DNA of 64,000 nt from Entoloma clypeatum (Eukaryota; Basidiomycota; Agaricomycetes; Agaricales; Entolomataceae): the NCBI GenBank assembly GCA_963565915.1, contig OY751488.1:2108001-2172000 (forward strand), in the 5' to 3' direction. How positions within the stretch are numbered: position 1 is the first letter of the stretch; every line of letters starts with the position of its first letter. The translations under genes were made by a program, and so were the position numbers. Below are positions 1 to 9,664 of this stretch, one piece after another. Under the pieces are notes generated by a model that was not told where the DNA came from, did not search any database, and saw nothing but the letters and a program-made list of their open reading frames with translations.

Positions 1-752
1 GGAATTGGAACACGAGAAGGTTGCCCGAATGTGGCATCAGAAAAAAAACATGGCCACAACGGAACCAGGATCTTCCGACTCGAAATCTCAGAAAGGTCAC
101 AGTGCAAGACAACCAAAACAGTTTAACTTGAAGACTTACAAATACCATGCGCTTGGCGACTATCATTATACTATTCAGCGATTCGGTACAACAGACTCAT
201 ACTCTACTCAGCCAGTAAGTTTCTCTTGACACCCTGATTGAGCCACTTGATATCAACCGCCTATCAGAGTGAGCAGGAGCACCGAACTTCAAAAGGGCGG
301 TTCCTTCGGACTAGTGGCCGATCGATACCACAGCAATTGTCAAAGATCAAACAGCGACAATGACACATCCGCATGATCCGCGAAAACATAAATGGCTTTC
401 CCTCTCAAATAGAGCTGGAGGATATAACCGTCAATCCCGGGGTTTGTTACAGTATGGATATGTCACAGAAATTCCCTGTGCATATTCCCACCTTTCTACA
501 ATGGAATGGTGGCAATCCTGCCATCAAGGTGACCAGTTTTCTCTCTTTTATATGTGCTCCCTCAAACCTCTAGTACAGAATTTTTTTCCAAAGCTGAGAG
601 ACCATCTACTCCCCCATATCCAAGCGGCACTTGAGCAGGAGGCTGAATCTCATCCTGAGCTCAGTACAGCCCCCGATGCCAGATCCTCCCTTAGTCTGGG
701 TGATACTGCGTGTGATTATGTGTTCTTCAAGCGCGACTGTATATACCAACAC
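1..752 (+). pseudogene. Plavaka-like transposase, C-terminal half, upstream part
   Basis: This is the middle-to-late part of a cut-and-paste transposase of the type I know from Agaricomycete Plavaka (CACTA-related) elements. It shows the block FNLKTYKYHALGDY followed by FGTTDSYSTQ, then after an intron EHRTSKGR, then PKLRDHLLPHIQ and DYVFFKRDCIYQH, in the order expected for that family. Likely exons are up to 214, 268-528 and 579-752, with introns 215-267 and 529-578 (GT...AG). The reading frame is open at the left window edge, so the N-terminal and catalytic parts lie outside. One in-frame TGA near 360 stands where CGA fits the family. At 752 the frame is cut by a retrotransposon; it resumes at 14440. 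Family assignment is from remembered motif similarity and needs a database search. Confidence 0.65.
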
Positions 753-1264
753 TGTTAAGAACTGATCGACAAAACATCGGAGCTACGTCGGACGCGTTGG
801 AAGGTCGGAACATCGGAGCGTGTGCAACATAGGGGCAAGGACTTGGCTTCAACTTGTGTGTTGCGCCCTCGCTAATACGTTGGTGTCCTTATTTCGGAAG
901 ATCAGAGGATTGGAGGATCGGAGGTCAGACTCAAGTTAAGAGTCGGAAAGAGGACGGGAGGTGTGATGTCGAATCTAAGTTGATATTCAAACTGAAGCTA
1001 ATACACGATTCTACATAAGTTTAAATACTATGTCGGAGGACGTGTGGCTTCGTCGGAGTCAGATAACGAGTGGCTGTCGGAGATGCTTAACATGGTCAGA
1101 TGTAAGTAATGTATGTAGTAGAGAGATTCATAACAGTAAGTATGCATAATAAGTATTAGTCAAAATGTTGGAGGTGTTGGAGGTGTTGGAGGTGTTGGAG
1201 GTGTTGGAGGTGTTGGAGGTGTCGGAATTGGTCGGAAATCGTCGGAATTGATCGGAATGTAACA
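753..1264 (-). repeat. A1 3' LTR
   Basis: This is a 512-bp LTR (left end on the plus strand). It matches the other A1 LTR without indels for the first 414 bp. It then carries six tandem copies of the 9-mer GTTGGAGGT (1167-1220), where the partner has three. This accounts exactly for the 27-bp length difference. Confidence 0.93.
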
Positions 1265-1266
1265 GT

Positions 1267-1277
1267 ATTTCCCCCTT
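1267..1277 (-). other. A1 polypurine tract
   Basis: On the minus strand AAGGGGGAAAT ends 2 nt before the 3' LTR. This is the expected place for the RNase H-resistant primer of plus-strand DNA. The same tract precedes the A2 LTR at 48734-48744. Confidence 0.75.
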
Positions 1278-1435
1278 AGGGCTGAACCCATGAGGCCTAA
1301 GGACCTAGGTGGTCAGTGCACGTGAACTGCGTCATGTGATGTGTTTGTTGAAAATACCGTCCAAGTGGTTCTTTCTTCTTGTTCCCCCCCATTATCTTTC
1401 CGCTTGAAAAAAAACTCTTCCGATAAATCCTCAAA

Positions 1436-2329
1436 ATGTCGGCAACTGATTTCCAGAAAGAATTGGAGGTGCTGCAGGCCAAACTCGCGGAGGTGGAGGC
1501 TAAGAAGCGAGCAGCGGAGGAGGAGGCTGCCAAGAAGGCTGAGGAGGAGCGGAGAGCAGAGGAAGAGAGGGCTGCGGAGGCGGCGCGGGTAGCGGAGGAA
1601 ACACATTGGGCGTTGGGCAAGGGGTCAGGGGAGCCGCAGGCGGAGAAGAAGAAGAGGGCGACAAAGAAGAGGAAGGTGGAGGAGGTGTCGGCAATGGTCG
1701 GAGAGGGGTCGGGAGTCAGGGTCGGGGTCGGCACCTGTGATAGGTGCATTGTGAAGGGCGTTGAGTGCGAACACGATGAGTGAATTCTTCTTTGGTTTGT
1801 TTTTTCTGTTTTAACCTTTTGTTTTAGGAATAAGTCGTCCTGCAAGGGTTGTATCAAAGACAAGAAGAAGTGCGAGGTCGGAGCGTTGGAGGGAAAGTCG
1901 GAGGTGAAGAAAACGGTGAAGGTGAATAAGGGGAAGAAGAAAGCGTCGGAGATGCCATCGGAGAGTGGGTCGGAGGACACCGTCTTGGGTGTCCTCAAGA
2001 TGATACTGGCAGAGACGAGGCAGGTGAGGTATCTGCTAACAGCAGTCGAAGGCTTGGTGAACATCGAGTATCAACCCAAGTCGCTGGAGGTGTTGGAGGA
2101 AGGGTCGGAGTCGGAGATGGATATGAGGGAGGAGACGCACGAGTTGAGACTGGAGAAGAGGATTGCGAGAAGGATTAGGAAGGATCTTGTGAATAGGAAG
2201 AGGTTGGAGTTGCCGGAGCTGTCGGACGATTCCGACATGTCGATTTCGGAGCCGTCGGAGAAGGCAGAGTCGGAGGAGGAGTCGGACAAGGAGGAGGGTC
2301 TGTCAAACAAGAAACAATGTACTAAGTAG
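1436..2329 (+). CDS. Antisense accessory protein with Zn2Cys6 cysteine cluster (in retrotransposon A1)
   Basis: This is a spliced gene lying between integrase and the 3' LTR of A1, on the strand opposite gag-pol. Exons are 1436-1779 and 1828-2329; the 48-nt intron runs GTGAAT...TTTTAG with a TTTAAC branch-like site. The joined frame gives 281 residues. Residues about 4-60 form a charged Glu/Lys/Ala coiled coil (LEVLQAKLAEVEAKKRAAEE). Then a basic stretch KKKRATKKRK leads to cysteines C101, C104, C111, C120, C123 and C130, spaced CX2C-X6-C-X8-C-X2-C-X6-C. This matches the fungal GAL4-type binuclear zinc cluster, with the intron inside its linker. The C-terminus is acidic and Ser-rich. DNA or chromatin binding is inferred. 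The A2 copy keeps all six cysteines and the intron, which argues for a protein-coding role. Confidence 0.75.
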
Positions 2330-2356
2330 ATAGTAATAGTACTTGTTTTTCTTGTT

Positions 2357-3845
2357 TCAGAGCAACGTGAGCAGACCCGGTTTGTCGGGATAAGCAGAAT
2401 GAAAGTCGGAGACAAGCTCGGGGGCGTTTTCCAATTCATTGGCTGGTAGCCAAGAGAATTCTTCATCAGTGTTTTCATATCCTAACCAACGGACGAAATA
2501 TAGTAGCTTGCAGCTATGTCGTCGATCTTTGAGTCGACTATTTCAGCGATCTCGTATTCAAGTTCTCCGTCAATGTCAATCGGAGGAGGCGGAGGTTGGG
2601 TCCGATTCGGAATGGTGTTCGGAGTTGCGGGTTCAAGCATGGAGACGTGGTAGACGGGGTGAACACCGCGGAATGTGTCGGGGAGTCGGAGGGTAAAGGA
2701 GTGTGTGCCGGGTTGTGCAATGATCTCGTATGGTCCCAAGTACTTTTCTGAGAGTTTCTTGGATTGGCGTCTTGTGCGGAAGAACTGTGCTTTGACAAAA
2801 ACCTGTTGTCCAACAGAAAATGTCGGAGGTGCGATCCGATTATTGTCGGAGGACTTTTGGTAACGTCGTTGAGCATCGGAGATGGTGGCTTTCAGTTCTT
2901 GGTGAAGTTTGTCTAAGTCGGTCACAAAGGATCGGGCTCGGGAAGAGGCGAGGTCTCGTTCCGGGTGAACAGTAATGTTCGGATGGTAACCCTTGTTAGC
3001 GAAGAAGGGAGATATGCCAGTGGTAGCACTCAGTGCGTGGTTGTATGCGAACTCCGCAATCGGAAGGAGAGCGGACCAGTTGTCCTGTTGGTAGTTGCAG
3101 AATATCCGCAAGTACTGTTTGAGGGTCTGGTTAGTGTGTTCAGTTTGGCCATCGCCTTCGGGGTGGTAACTGGAGGTGAAGTGGAGGGTCATGTTTAGAG
3201 CCTTTCTGAGAGATCGGAAGAATTGGGAGACGAATTCGGGGCCGCGGTCGGAGGTGATATGTTCAGGGATGCCGTGTTTAGAGAAGACGTGTAATACAAA
3301 GAGTACGGCAAGGTCTTCGGAGGTGCAGTGAATTGTTGTTGGAATGAAAATACTTTGTTTTGTTAATTGGTCAACAATAACGAGGATTGAATCAAAGTTG
3401 TCGGAGGTCAGAAGGGTCTTGATGAAATCCATTGAGATAGAATTCCAAGGACGTTCAGGGATCGGAAGCTGTTTGAGTAGGCCATAAGGCTTGTGTCTTT
3501 GTGGCTTCGATCACATGCAAGTGGTACATGACTTGCAATAGTGTTTAACGAAATCTCGTATTCTGGGCCAGGTGTAATCACGCTGAATGAGACTGAGTGT
3601 CTTGTTCTGACCTGGGTGTCCAGCAAGCATATGATCGTGCTTGTGCTGTAGGACTCGGAGTCAGAGGTCGTCGGAGTCAGGAACATATATCCAATCGTCA
3701 TGTTGGAGGAAACCATCGGGGTCGAGAGACCAGCGGGGTTTAGGATCTTTAGAGAGAGTGTTGTAAAGAGTGTCGGAAGGGAGTGCTGTGAGTATGTCAT
3801 GGTGGAGCTTCTCTGTGTCCATGATAATGGTTGCATGGAGGACGG
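2357..3845 (-). pseudogene. A1 pol, integrase and chromodomain part
   Basis: This is the remainder of A1 pol beyond the B1 insertion. It has the integrase zinc region with ILAGHPGQNKTLSLIQRDYT, a cysteine pair near 3520, and the DDE core from MDFIKTLL through ITSDRGPEFVSQFF to SYHPEGDGQTE. After the GPY/F-like segment comes the chromodomain: IDGELEYEIAEIVDSKIDD, then after a one-base frameshift near 2485 WLGYENTDEEFSWLPA. The last codons end at TGA 2357-2359. A TGA lies near 3511. The stop faces the stop of the plus-strand accessory gene (2329) with only 27 bp between them, so the two genes converge tail to tail. Confidence 0.87.
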
Positions 3846-4233
3846 TGTTACGGACTTACCGGTTTGTATGTTACGCACTTTTCCCTTGCATTGTACCTTC
3901 GTTATTTCTTTGACTCATCAGACCGCTTATTCATTTACCTTTACTCTACCATTCTCCTTTAGTATACTTCGCTCCCACGCTGACTCGCACTCCGCAGTAG
4001 GGATTACTCAGTGCGCAGTCGTCTGACTCACTTCGCACTGCCTTTCCGCAGTTACTGACTCATCTGCACTGCCTTCCGCAGCTACTGACTCACTCGCTAC
4101 CGCTCGCAGCCAGTACTATATAAACCCCATGTACCATAGCTACATTCCTTAGATTTAGCAATCACTTTGCTCTTCGCCTTTCCACTTCCTGCATACTCTG
4201 CCCGAACCTTGGAACGGTTTGTTAAGCATAACA
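3846..4233 (+). repeat. B1 5' LTR
   Basis: This 388-bp LTR starts TGTTACGG and ends GCATAACA. It contains a series of short TGACTCA-like and CCGCAG repeats upstream of its TATA box, which may be a clustered regulator site. The partner at 10062-10449 has the same length. Confidence 0.93.
4117..4161 (+). promoter_or_regulatory. B1 TATA box and predicted transcript start
   Basis: TATATAAA lies at 4117-4124. The segment AGATTTAGCAA begins 34 nt later at 4151, a usual distance for transcription start. It is the exact complement of the putative primer site at 4236-4246. Confidence 0.7.
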
Positions 4234-4235
4234 AG

Positions 4236-4246
4236 TTGCTAAATCT
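4236..4246 (+). other. B1 putative self-priming primer-binding site
   Basis: TTGCTAAATCT starts 2 nt after the LTR. It pairs over 11 nt with AGATTTAGCAA (4151-4161) at the predicted RNA 5' end. The same arrangement is conserved in B3, B4 and B5. This is the geometry of Tf1/sushi self-primed elements. Confidence 0.7.
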
Positions 4247-5891
4247 CGTTAGGTTCGCCCAGAGCGAAGAGAGCAACTACCAGACAAGTCAAGACGTCAC
4301 GCTTCTTTGAAGACTTCACCAGTAACCCATTCAGCACGCCAGAAGCCCGACAGGAGGAGCTAAGTCCTCGAGACAGTATCAATTTTACACTCATCCAGCA
4401 GTACATCGAATCGGAGATCCGTCGCATCCTACAGCAGGTGCTTGACGAAGAACTAGACAACGACGAGCATCGCCCCCACGGCGAGATAGCAGAGAGCATC
4501 CATCTTGCTCCGCAACACCAGATCGCGCGTTACAACGCCCGACAGAACAAACTCGAAAGCTTTCGCGTTCAAGAAGGACCTCAGACAGGTCGGATCACAG
4601 AGATCAGAGAGTTTATCGGTGTCCAGACAACCGTTATCAGAAGATTGATTAGGACGCTCACATCGAGACGTCCCAGAGCCACATCATCACATCTTACTCG
4701 AAGCAGCAGATCTACGCCCACTTCACCACCGAAGAACAACAGACCGAGTACAACCGTTGGGCACGAAACGAGAGACTTGACCCCTTCTCGAGACCAACAG
4801 ACGCGCAGGAACAGAGATTCCTTAGAGATTTACAGAGGAAATACTCTGAACGTTTTGCCACCGATTCTGCCGACGAGTCCCCTGACGAATTTACTTTTGA
4901 CTCCGCGCAGTCAGATATTGAACAGACGCCTAGAACAGGGACTGATTTTCAACCCCTACCTGTATCCCGAACCCCATCTTCATCCCAACAACCCGACTCC
5001 TCTTCTCCTCCGCAGACTCTAAACATGGCAGAAGCTCCGGCTGTACAAACAATGGATACATCCAAGATCATCAAGGATCCTGGGATGTTCAAGGACAGAT
5101 ACACCTTTGACGAGTGGTGGAAAGCCACCAAACTATACATCAGGTTCCAAAAGAGCCTCACAGACGATCAGAAGATTCTTGCGGTACTATCCCGCATGAT
5201 GGAAGGGTCCGGCAGACACTGGGCCAGTAACAAGTTAGACGCTCTTACCACTGACAACGAGAACATCACCTGGCTAGGTTTTTCCGATGATATCACCACA
5301 TGATTCTCCATCGCCAACAAGTCGGTCGCTGCCAAAGCGAGACTCGAAGTCCTGAAACAAGAGAAACGCACTGTTGGTGAATTTTTGGATGAATTTGAAG
5401 AACTCTTGGGACTGTCAAACCTTGGCAAAGAAACTGGGAAATACATCCTAGAGAAAAACATCAACCGCAGAATCTCTGAACAAGTGGCTAGCGATGGCAA
5501 GACGTACACCGATTACGCAAAGGAGATCTGAAACAAGGGGCGACAGATGGAAGGACACGCCCTGGTCATTCGAGGTGGCGGCGACATGCGCACCGGATCG
5601 GGTACCACTTATGGTGGTCAGGGCAAAGCCATGGAGATCGACAAAGCAGGAGTAGCCCGCTGCTACAACTGTCAGCGCTTCGGTCATCTGGCTAAAGACT
5701 GTAGCGCTCCAAAGAAGAAAGATGGTCGCAAGTGTTTCAACTGTGACCAAGAAGGCCATATCGTGCGCAACTGCCGCAAGCTGAAGAAGAACTCCGGAAG
5801 GGTTAGGAAGGTGTCTGAGGAAGATGCCGAGAATGATGAAACCACAATCTTAGAAGCCGACGAGAAGGATTTTCCCGAAGGGTCCGATTAA
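4240..5891 (+). pseudogene. B1 leader frame and gag
   Basis: Gag is the capsid protein of family B. From ATG 5025 (MAEAPAVQTMDTSKIIKDPG) the frame runs through FDEWWKATKLYIRF to two zinc knuckles, CYNCQRFGHLAKDC and CFNCDQEGHIVRNC, and ends with TAA at 5889-5891. TGA codons at 5301 and 5529 replace Arg codons seen in B5, where the same 288 codons are open. Upstream, another frame without ATG is open from the primer site to 5022 (FEDFTSNPFSTPEARQEELS, then EIREFIGVQTTVIRRLIR). The gag frame itself is open from just after a TAG at 4650. Between copies the gag frame keeps its residues better in 4653-5025. True gag therefore seems to extend upstream of ATG 5025; how the two parts join is not clear. 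Confidence 0.8.
5867..5873 (+). other. B1 candidate -1 frameshift site (G GAT TTT)
   Basis: GGATTTT lies in gag phase as G GAT TTT, 15 bases before the gag TAA. The pol frame is open across the overlap. The same heptamer is present at the same place in B4 and B5, and at the gag end of unrelated family C. GGATTTT is a known -1 slippery heptamer in some plant RNA viruses. Confidence 0.65.
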
Positions 5892-5941
5892 ACGACGCTA
5901 AGTCGCGACCCTTATCTATTAAACGGACTTGCTTGCCTTGT

Positions 5942-8900
5942 ATGACTGCAGACAATAGAACCTATGTCATCCCTGCCAAGCGAGCCGCTGCGTCGACTAA
6001 GACTGTGAAGGGAGATAACCTGCCGAAAAGACGAGAAATCAGGCTGTTAGCTCAGCTCAAAACACGACGAGGACCAAAGGTTATCCGACCTGAGGTTGAC
6101 AGCGGATGTGAGCGCACATGCATCCATCCCAGAATAGTACGCGAACAGAACCTCCCCACGCGAGGAATACCACCCATAGCAATTCTAAATGCGGATGGAT
6201 CACCAAATCGACAACAGAAAGCGAGCCAACTTGCCGAAGTCAAACTGGATTTGGGAGCACATCAGGAAACCATGGAAGCAATGGTACTGGACATTGGGAG
6301 AACGGACATGCTCTTGGGACATGACTGGTTGGTGCACCACAACCCCACAATCAATTGGACAACCGGCGCGGTAACATTTAACCGGTGCCCAACAACATGT
6401 CGAACCAAACACTTGGATTTCAGGATTAACCTTAATGGTCGCAAACACCGAGTTCGCATGGTTGAGGTGCGCGACAAAGATGCACCCAAAAAGTCGGATC
6501 AGAAATGGAAGCCTGGAGACCCTATCTTGGAAGCTGTCACTCCCACACCACCTCCCACAACCAAACGACCCTCATATGTTGAACGATTTGCTCATCTTTT
6601 TGAAAAAGAAAACTTCGATAAGATCCCAAAGGAGAGGGAATGGGACCATGGTATCGAACTTACATCGGACGCACCAAAGGAACTAGGGGGAAATACATAT
6701 CCTATGACGCAAAAGGAACAAGAGGAATTGGACGCATTCATTGACGAGGGTCTAGCAACAGGAAAGATCCGTCCATCCAAATCCCCTTATGCCTCCCCTT
6801 GCTTCTTCATCAACAAGAAGGATGGCTCCAAACGATTGGTACAAGATTACCGCATGGTCAATAAATTCACGGTCAAAGACAAGTTCCCACTCCCACGAAT
6901 ATCCGATCTCTTGGACGTACTGAAAGATGCGGTCTACTTCAATAAAATGGACATCATGTGGGGCTATAACAACGTCCGGATTAAGGAGGGCGATGAATGG
7001 AAAGCTGCCTTCCTCACCAGTCGAGGGTTGTTCGAACCATTGGTCATGTTTTTCGGTCTTTGCAACTCCCCGGGAACGTTCTCGCGAATGATGGCTAGTC
7101 TATTCCAGGACCAGATCCGCCGACGTATCTGCGTGATCTACATGGATGACATCGTGGTTATCGGTAAAACCAAGGAAGAACTTGCGCGAAACACTGAAGA
7201 AATCCTACAGATCCTATCAGACAATGATTTGTTCCTAAAGGAAAAGAAGTGTTTATGGGAAGTAACAAAATGTCCTATATTGGGATATGTGGTTGGTGAG
7301 GGACGTGTTGAGATGGAAACTGAGAAGGTGGATACAATTTGAAACTGGCGAGCACCCACATCAAAAAAGGAAGTTCAGAAGTTCCTTGGATTTGCTAACT
7401 TCTATCAACGATTTATTGAAGGGTACTCAAACATCGCGAAACCTCTCACTGCGCTCACAGGCGGTACGGCATTTACTTGGGGACCAACGGAGCAGCAAGC
7501 TTTTGAAGGTCTCATACGGGCAATTACATCGGCACCAGTCTTGGCATTACCGAAACCAGAGGGACAGTTCAGGGTTGAAACCGATGCATCGGGCTATGCA
7601 ATTGGAGCAGTACTCTCTCAGAAACAAAATGACAAATGGCACCCCATTGCGTTCTTGTCCCGGACCATGTCTGCAGCCAAACAAAATTACGAGATATACG
7701 ACAAGGAACTCCTGGCGGTCGTGGAAGCATTGAAAGATTGGAGACACTATCTGCTTGAAGCCAGGGAACGTTTTGAGATCTTGACCGATCACAAGAACTT
7801 GGAATATTTCCGTCGTCCTCAGGACCTAAATCAACGACAGCGATGCTGGAAAATGAAGTTACAAGACTATGACTTCGAATTACGGCATGTGCCCGGCAAG
7901 ACCAATGCAAAAGCGGACATCCTGTCACGCTTACCCTGGTATGAAGCGGAACTCGAACCGCAGGACAGTGACCAAATGCTCAAGGAGGGACTATTCTTGA
8001 AACGGTTGGAATCAGAAGATGTGGTACAAATGGAGATGTTCACAGAGGAACAATTCTTTGAAGGGGGTGAAACATCCGATTCCATCAAAATTGGAAACGT
8101 CACAACCATCGAAAATCCGTGGATCACATGCATCAAGGGTTCAAACCGCATGGAGACAGAAGTAGCCCAGGGTCTAAAAAAGAATCCTCATTGGTATCAG
8201 CAGGAGAATGGGATCACCTATGCAGGAGAACAAGTCTATGTCCCGCCGGACCCACAATTACGACAAGAATTGATGTTCGAATCACACGATGCACCAGTGG
8301 CTGGACATCCAGGACAGTACCGGACACATGAACTCCTCACTCGCACCTACTGGTGGCCGACCATACTGCATGATGTGAAGAAGTACGTGAAGGGTTGCGA
8401 CACTTGTCAATGCAACAAGATTAACCGACAAAAGCGACATGCTCCGCTACATCCCCATGCAGCACCAAGTCACCCATGGGAAGACATAGGGATCGACGTT
8501 GTGGGACCGATACCAGAATCTGATGGAAAAAACGCAATTCTGGTCATCACGGATAGACATTTGAAGATGCTTCACCTCATTCCGACAACCGTGGAACTAT
8601 CGGCTGAAGGATTAGCCAAGATCTATAGGGATCAGATATGGAAGCTTCATGGGATCCCCAAGAAGATCATCAGCGATAGGGGACCACAGTTCGCTGCGAA
8701 GTTCATGGAGATACTCTGCCGCATGTTAGGGATCAAGAGGAACCTGTCCACCGCATACCACCCACAGACTGATGGACAGGCCGAGCGATCACATCAGGAA
8801 ACAGAAGCATTCTTACGAAACTTTGTCAACCACCTACAGGATGATTGGGCAGAATGGATCGCAATCGCAGAGTTCCAGTACAATGACAAAGAACACCAGG

Positions 8901-9541
8901 CAACGAAGCACACCCCATTCTACCTCAACTACGGTTTACATCCGTGGAAGGGAGAACTCGTGTTAGAAGATACCAACCCGGCTGCCAACGACTTCTTGAA
9001 AAAACTCAAACAGGCACGAGAAGAAGCCAATGCTGCGCTGAAACAAGCACAGGATCAGATGAAGAAGACAGTTGACACACGGCGAAGTCCGTCTCGGGAC
9101 TACCGCATCGGAGACAAGGTGTGGCTGGAAGGGACTAACATCAGGACCGATCGACCCTCAAAGAAACTTGATGCACTCCGACATGGACCATTCAAAGTCC
9201 TAGAGAAGAAAGGAGCTAGCGCGTACCTTCTTGATCTTCCGAAGACTTGGAAGATGATTCACCCTGTGTTCAACAAGACCCTGTTGTCACCATATGAAAC
9301 TCCGAAGTATGCCATCCAGAAAAAGAAACCAGCCCCTGATCCGATCATCGTCGAAGGATGAGAAGAGTACCATGTGTCTACGATCCTGGACTCTCGAAAG
9401 TTCCATGGAAAGATCCAGTACCTCGTCCAGTGGGAAGGATATGGCCCAGAAGAGAACACATGGGAACCGCGAGCTAATGTTCAGAACGCTCAAGATTTGA
9501 TCTGTGATTTCCATCGGCAGAACCCGTCACGTCCACGATAA
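5942..9541 (+). pseudogene. B1 pol (protease, RT, RNase H, integrase, chromodomain)
   Basis: This polyprotein would carry all enzymes for reverse transcription and integration. Protease has VDSGCERTCIHPR and MLLGHDWLVHHNPTINW. RT has KRLVQDYRMVNKFTVKDKFP, MFFGLCNSPGTFSRMM and the active-site YMDD box (YMDDIVVIG). RNase H has VETDASGYAIGAVLSQ and TDHKNLEYF. Integrase has the HHCC finger (HDAPVAGHPGQYRTHELL ... CDTCQ) and the core IGIDVVGPIPESDGKN, IISDRGPQFAAKF, YHPQTDGQAERSHQE. The chromodomain starts [23 protein letters not shown] codons at 7340 and 9359 replace Arg. An ATG at 5942 exists, but the frame is open upstream through the slippery site, and B4 lacks this ATG, so -1 frameshifting is the likelier expression route. 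Confidence 0.92.
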
Positions 9542-9664
9542 AAGACACCCGTTGAAATCAGCAACAGCATCGACCTCATCAGTCAAAAAACCCACCGAGT
9601 TCTCCGCTCCGTCTTCAATATAGCTACTCCATTCTTCCTCTATCTCTCCAACATCCTCCGCACC

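Noticed and set aside
1167..1220. CRISPR-like or telomere-like array
   Set aside because: Units are 9 bp without spacers, lie inside an LTR, and vary in number between the two LTRs. It is a simple minisatellite.
2439..2696. Plus-strand open frame of 85 codons next to the accessory gene
   Set aside because: It is the shadow of the A1 chromodomain and GPY/F coding frame on the minus strand.
4567..4652. Intron in the family B leader ending at TTGATTAG
   Set aside because: To restore the gag frame the donor must begin a GTN codon of the leader frame. The available ones (GTTCAA, GTCCAG, GTTATC) are poor donors. Left open rather than annotated.
5301..9361. TGA read as a sense codon (recoding)
   Set aside because: Sister copies have CGA at the same places, the transporter gene uses TGA as its final stop, and unrelated repeats show the same change. 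CpG decay explains it better.
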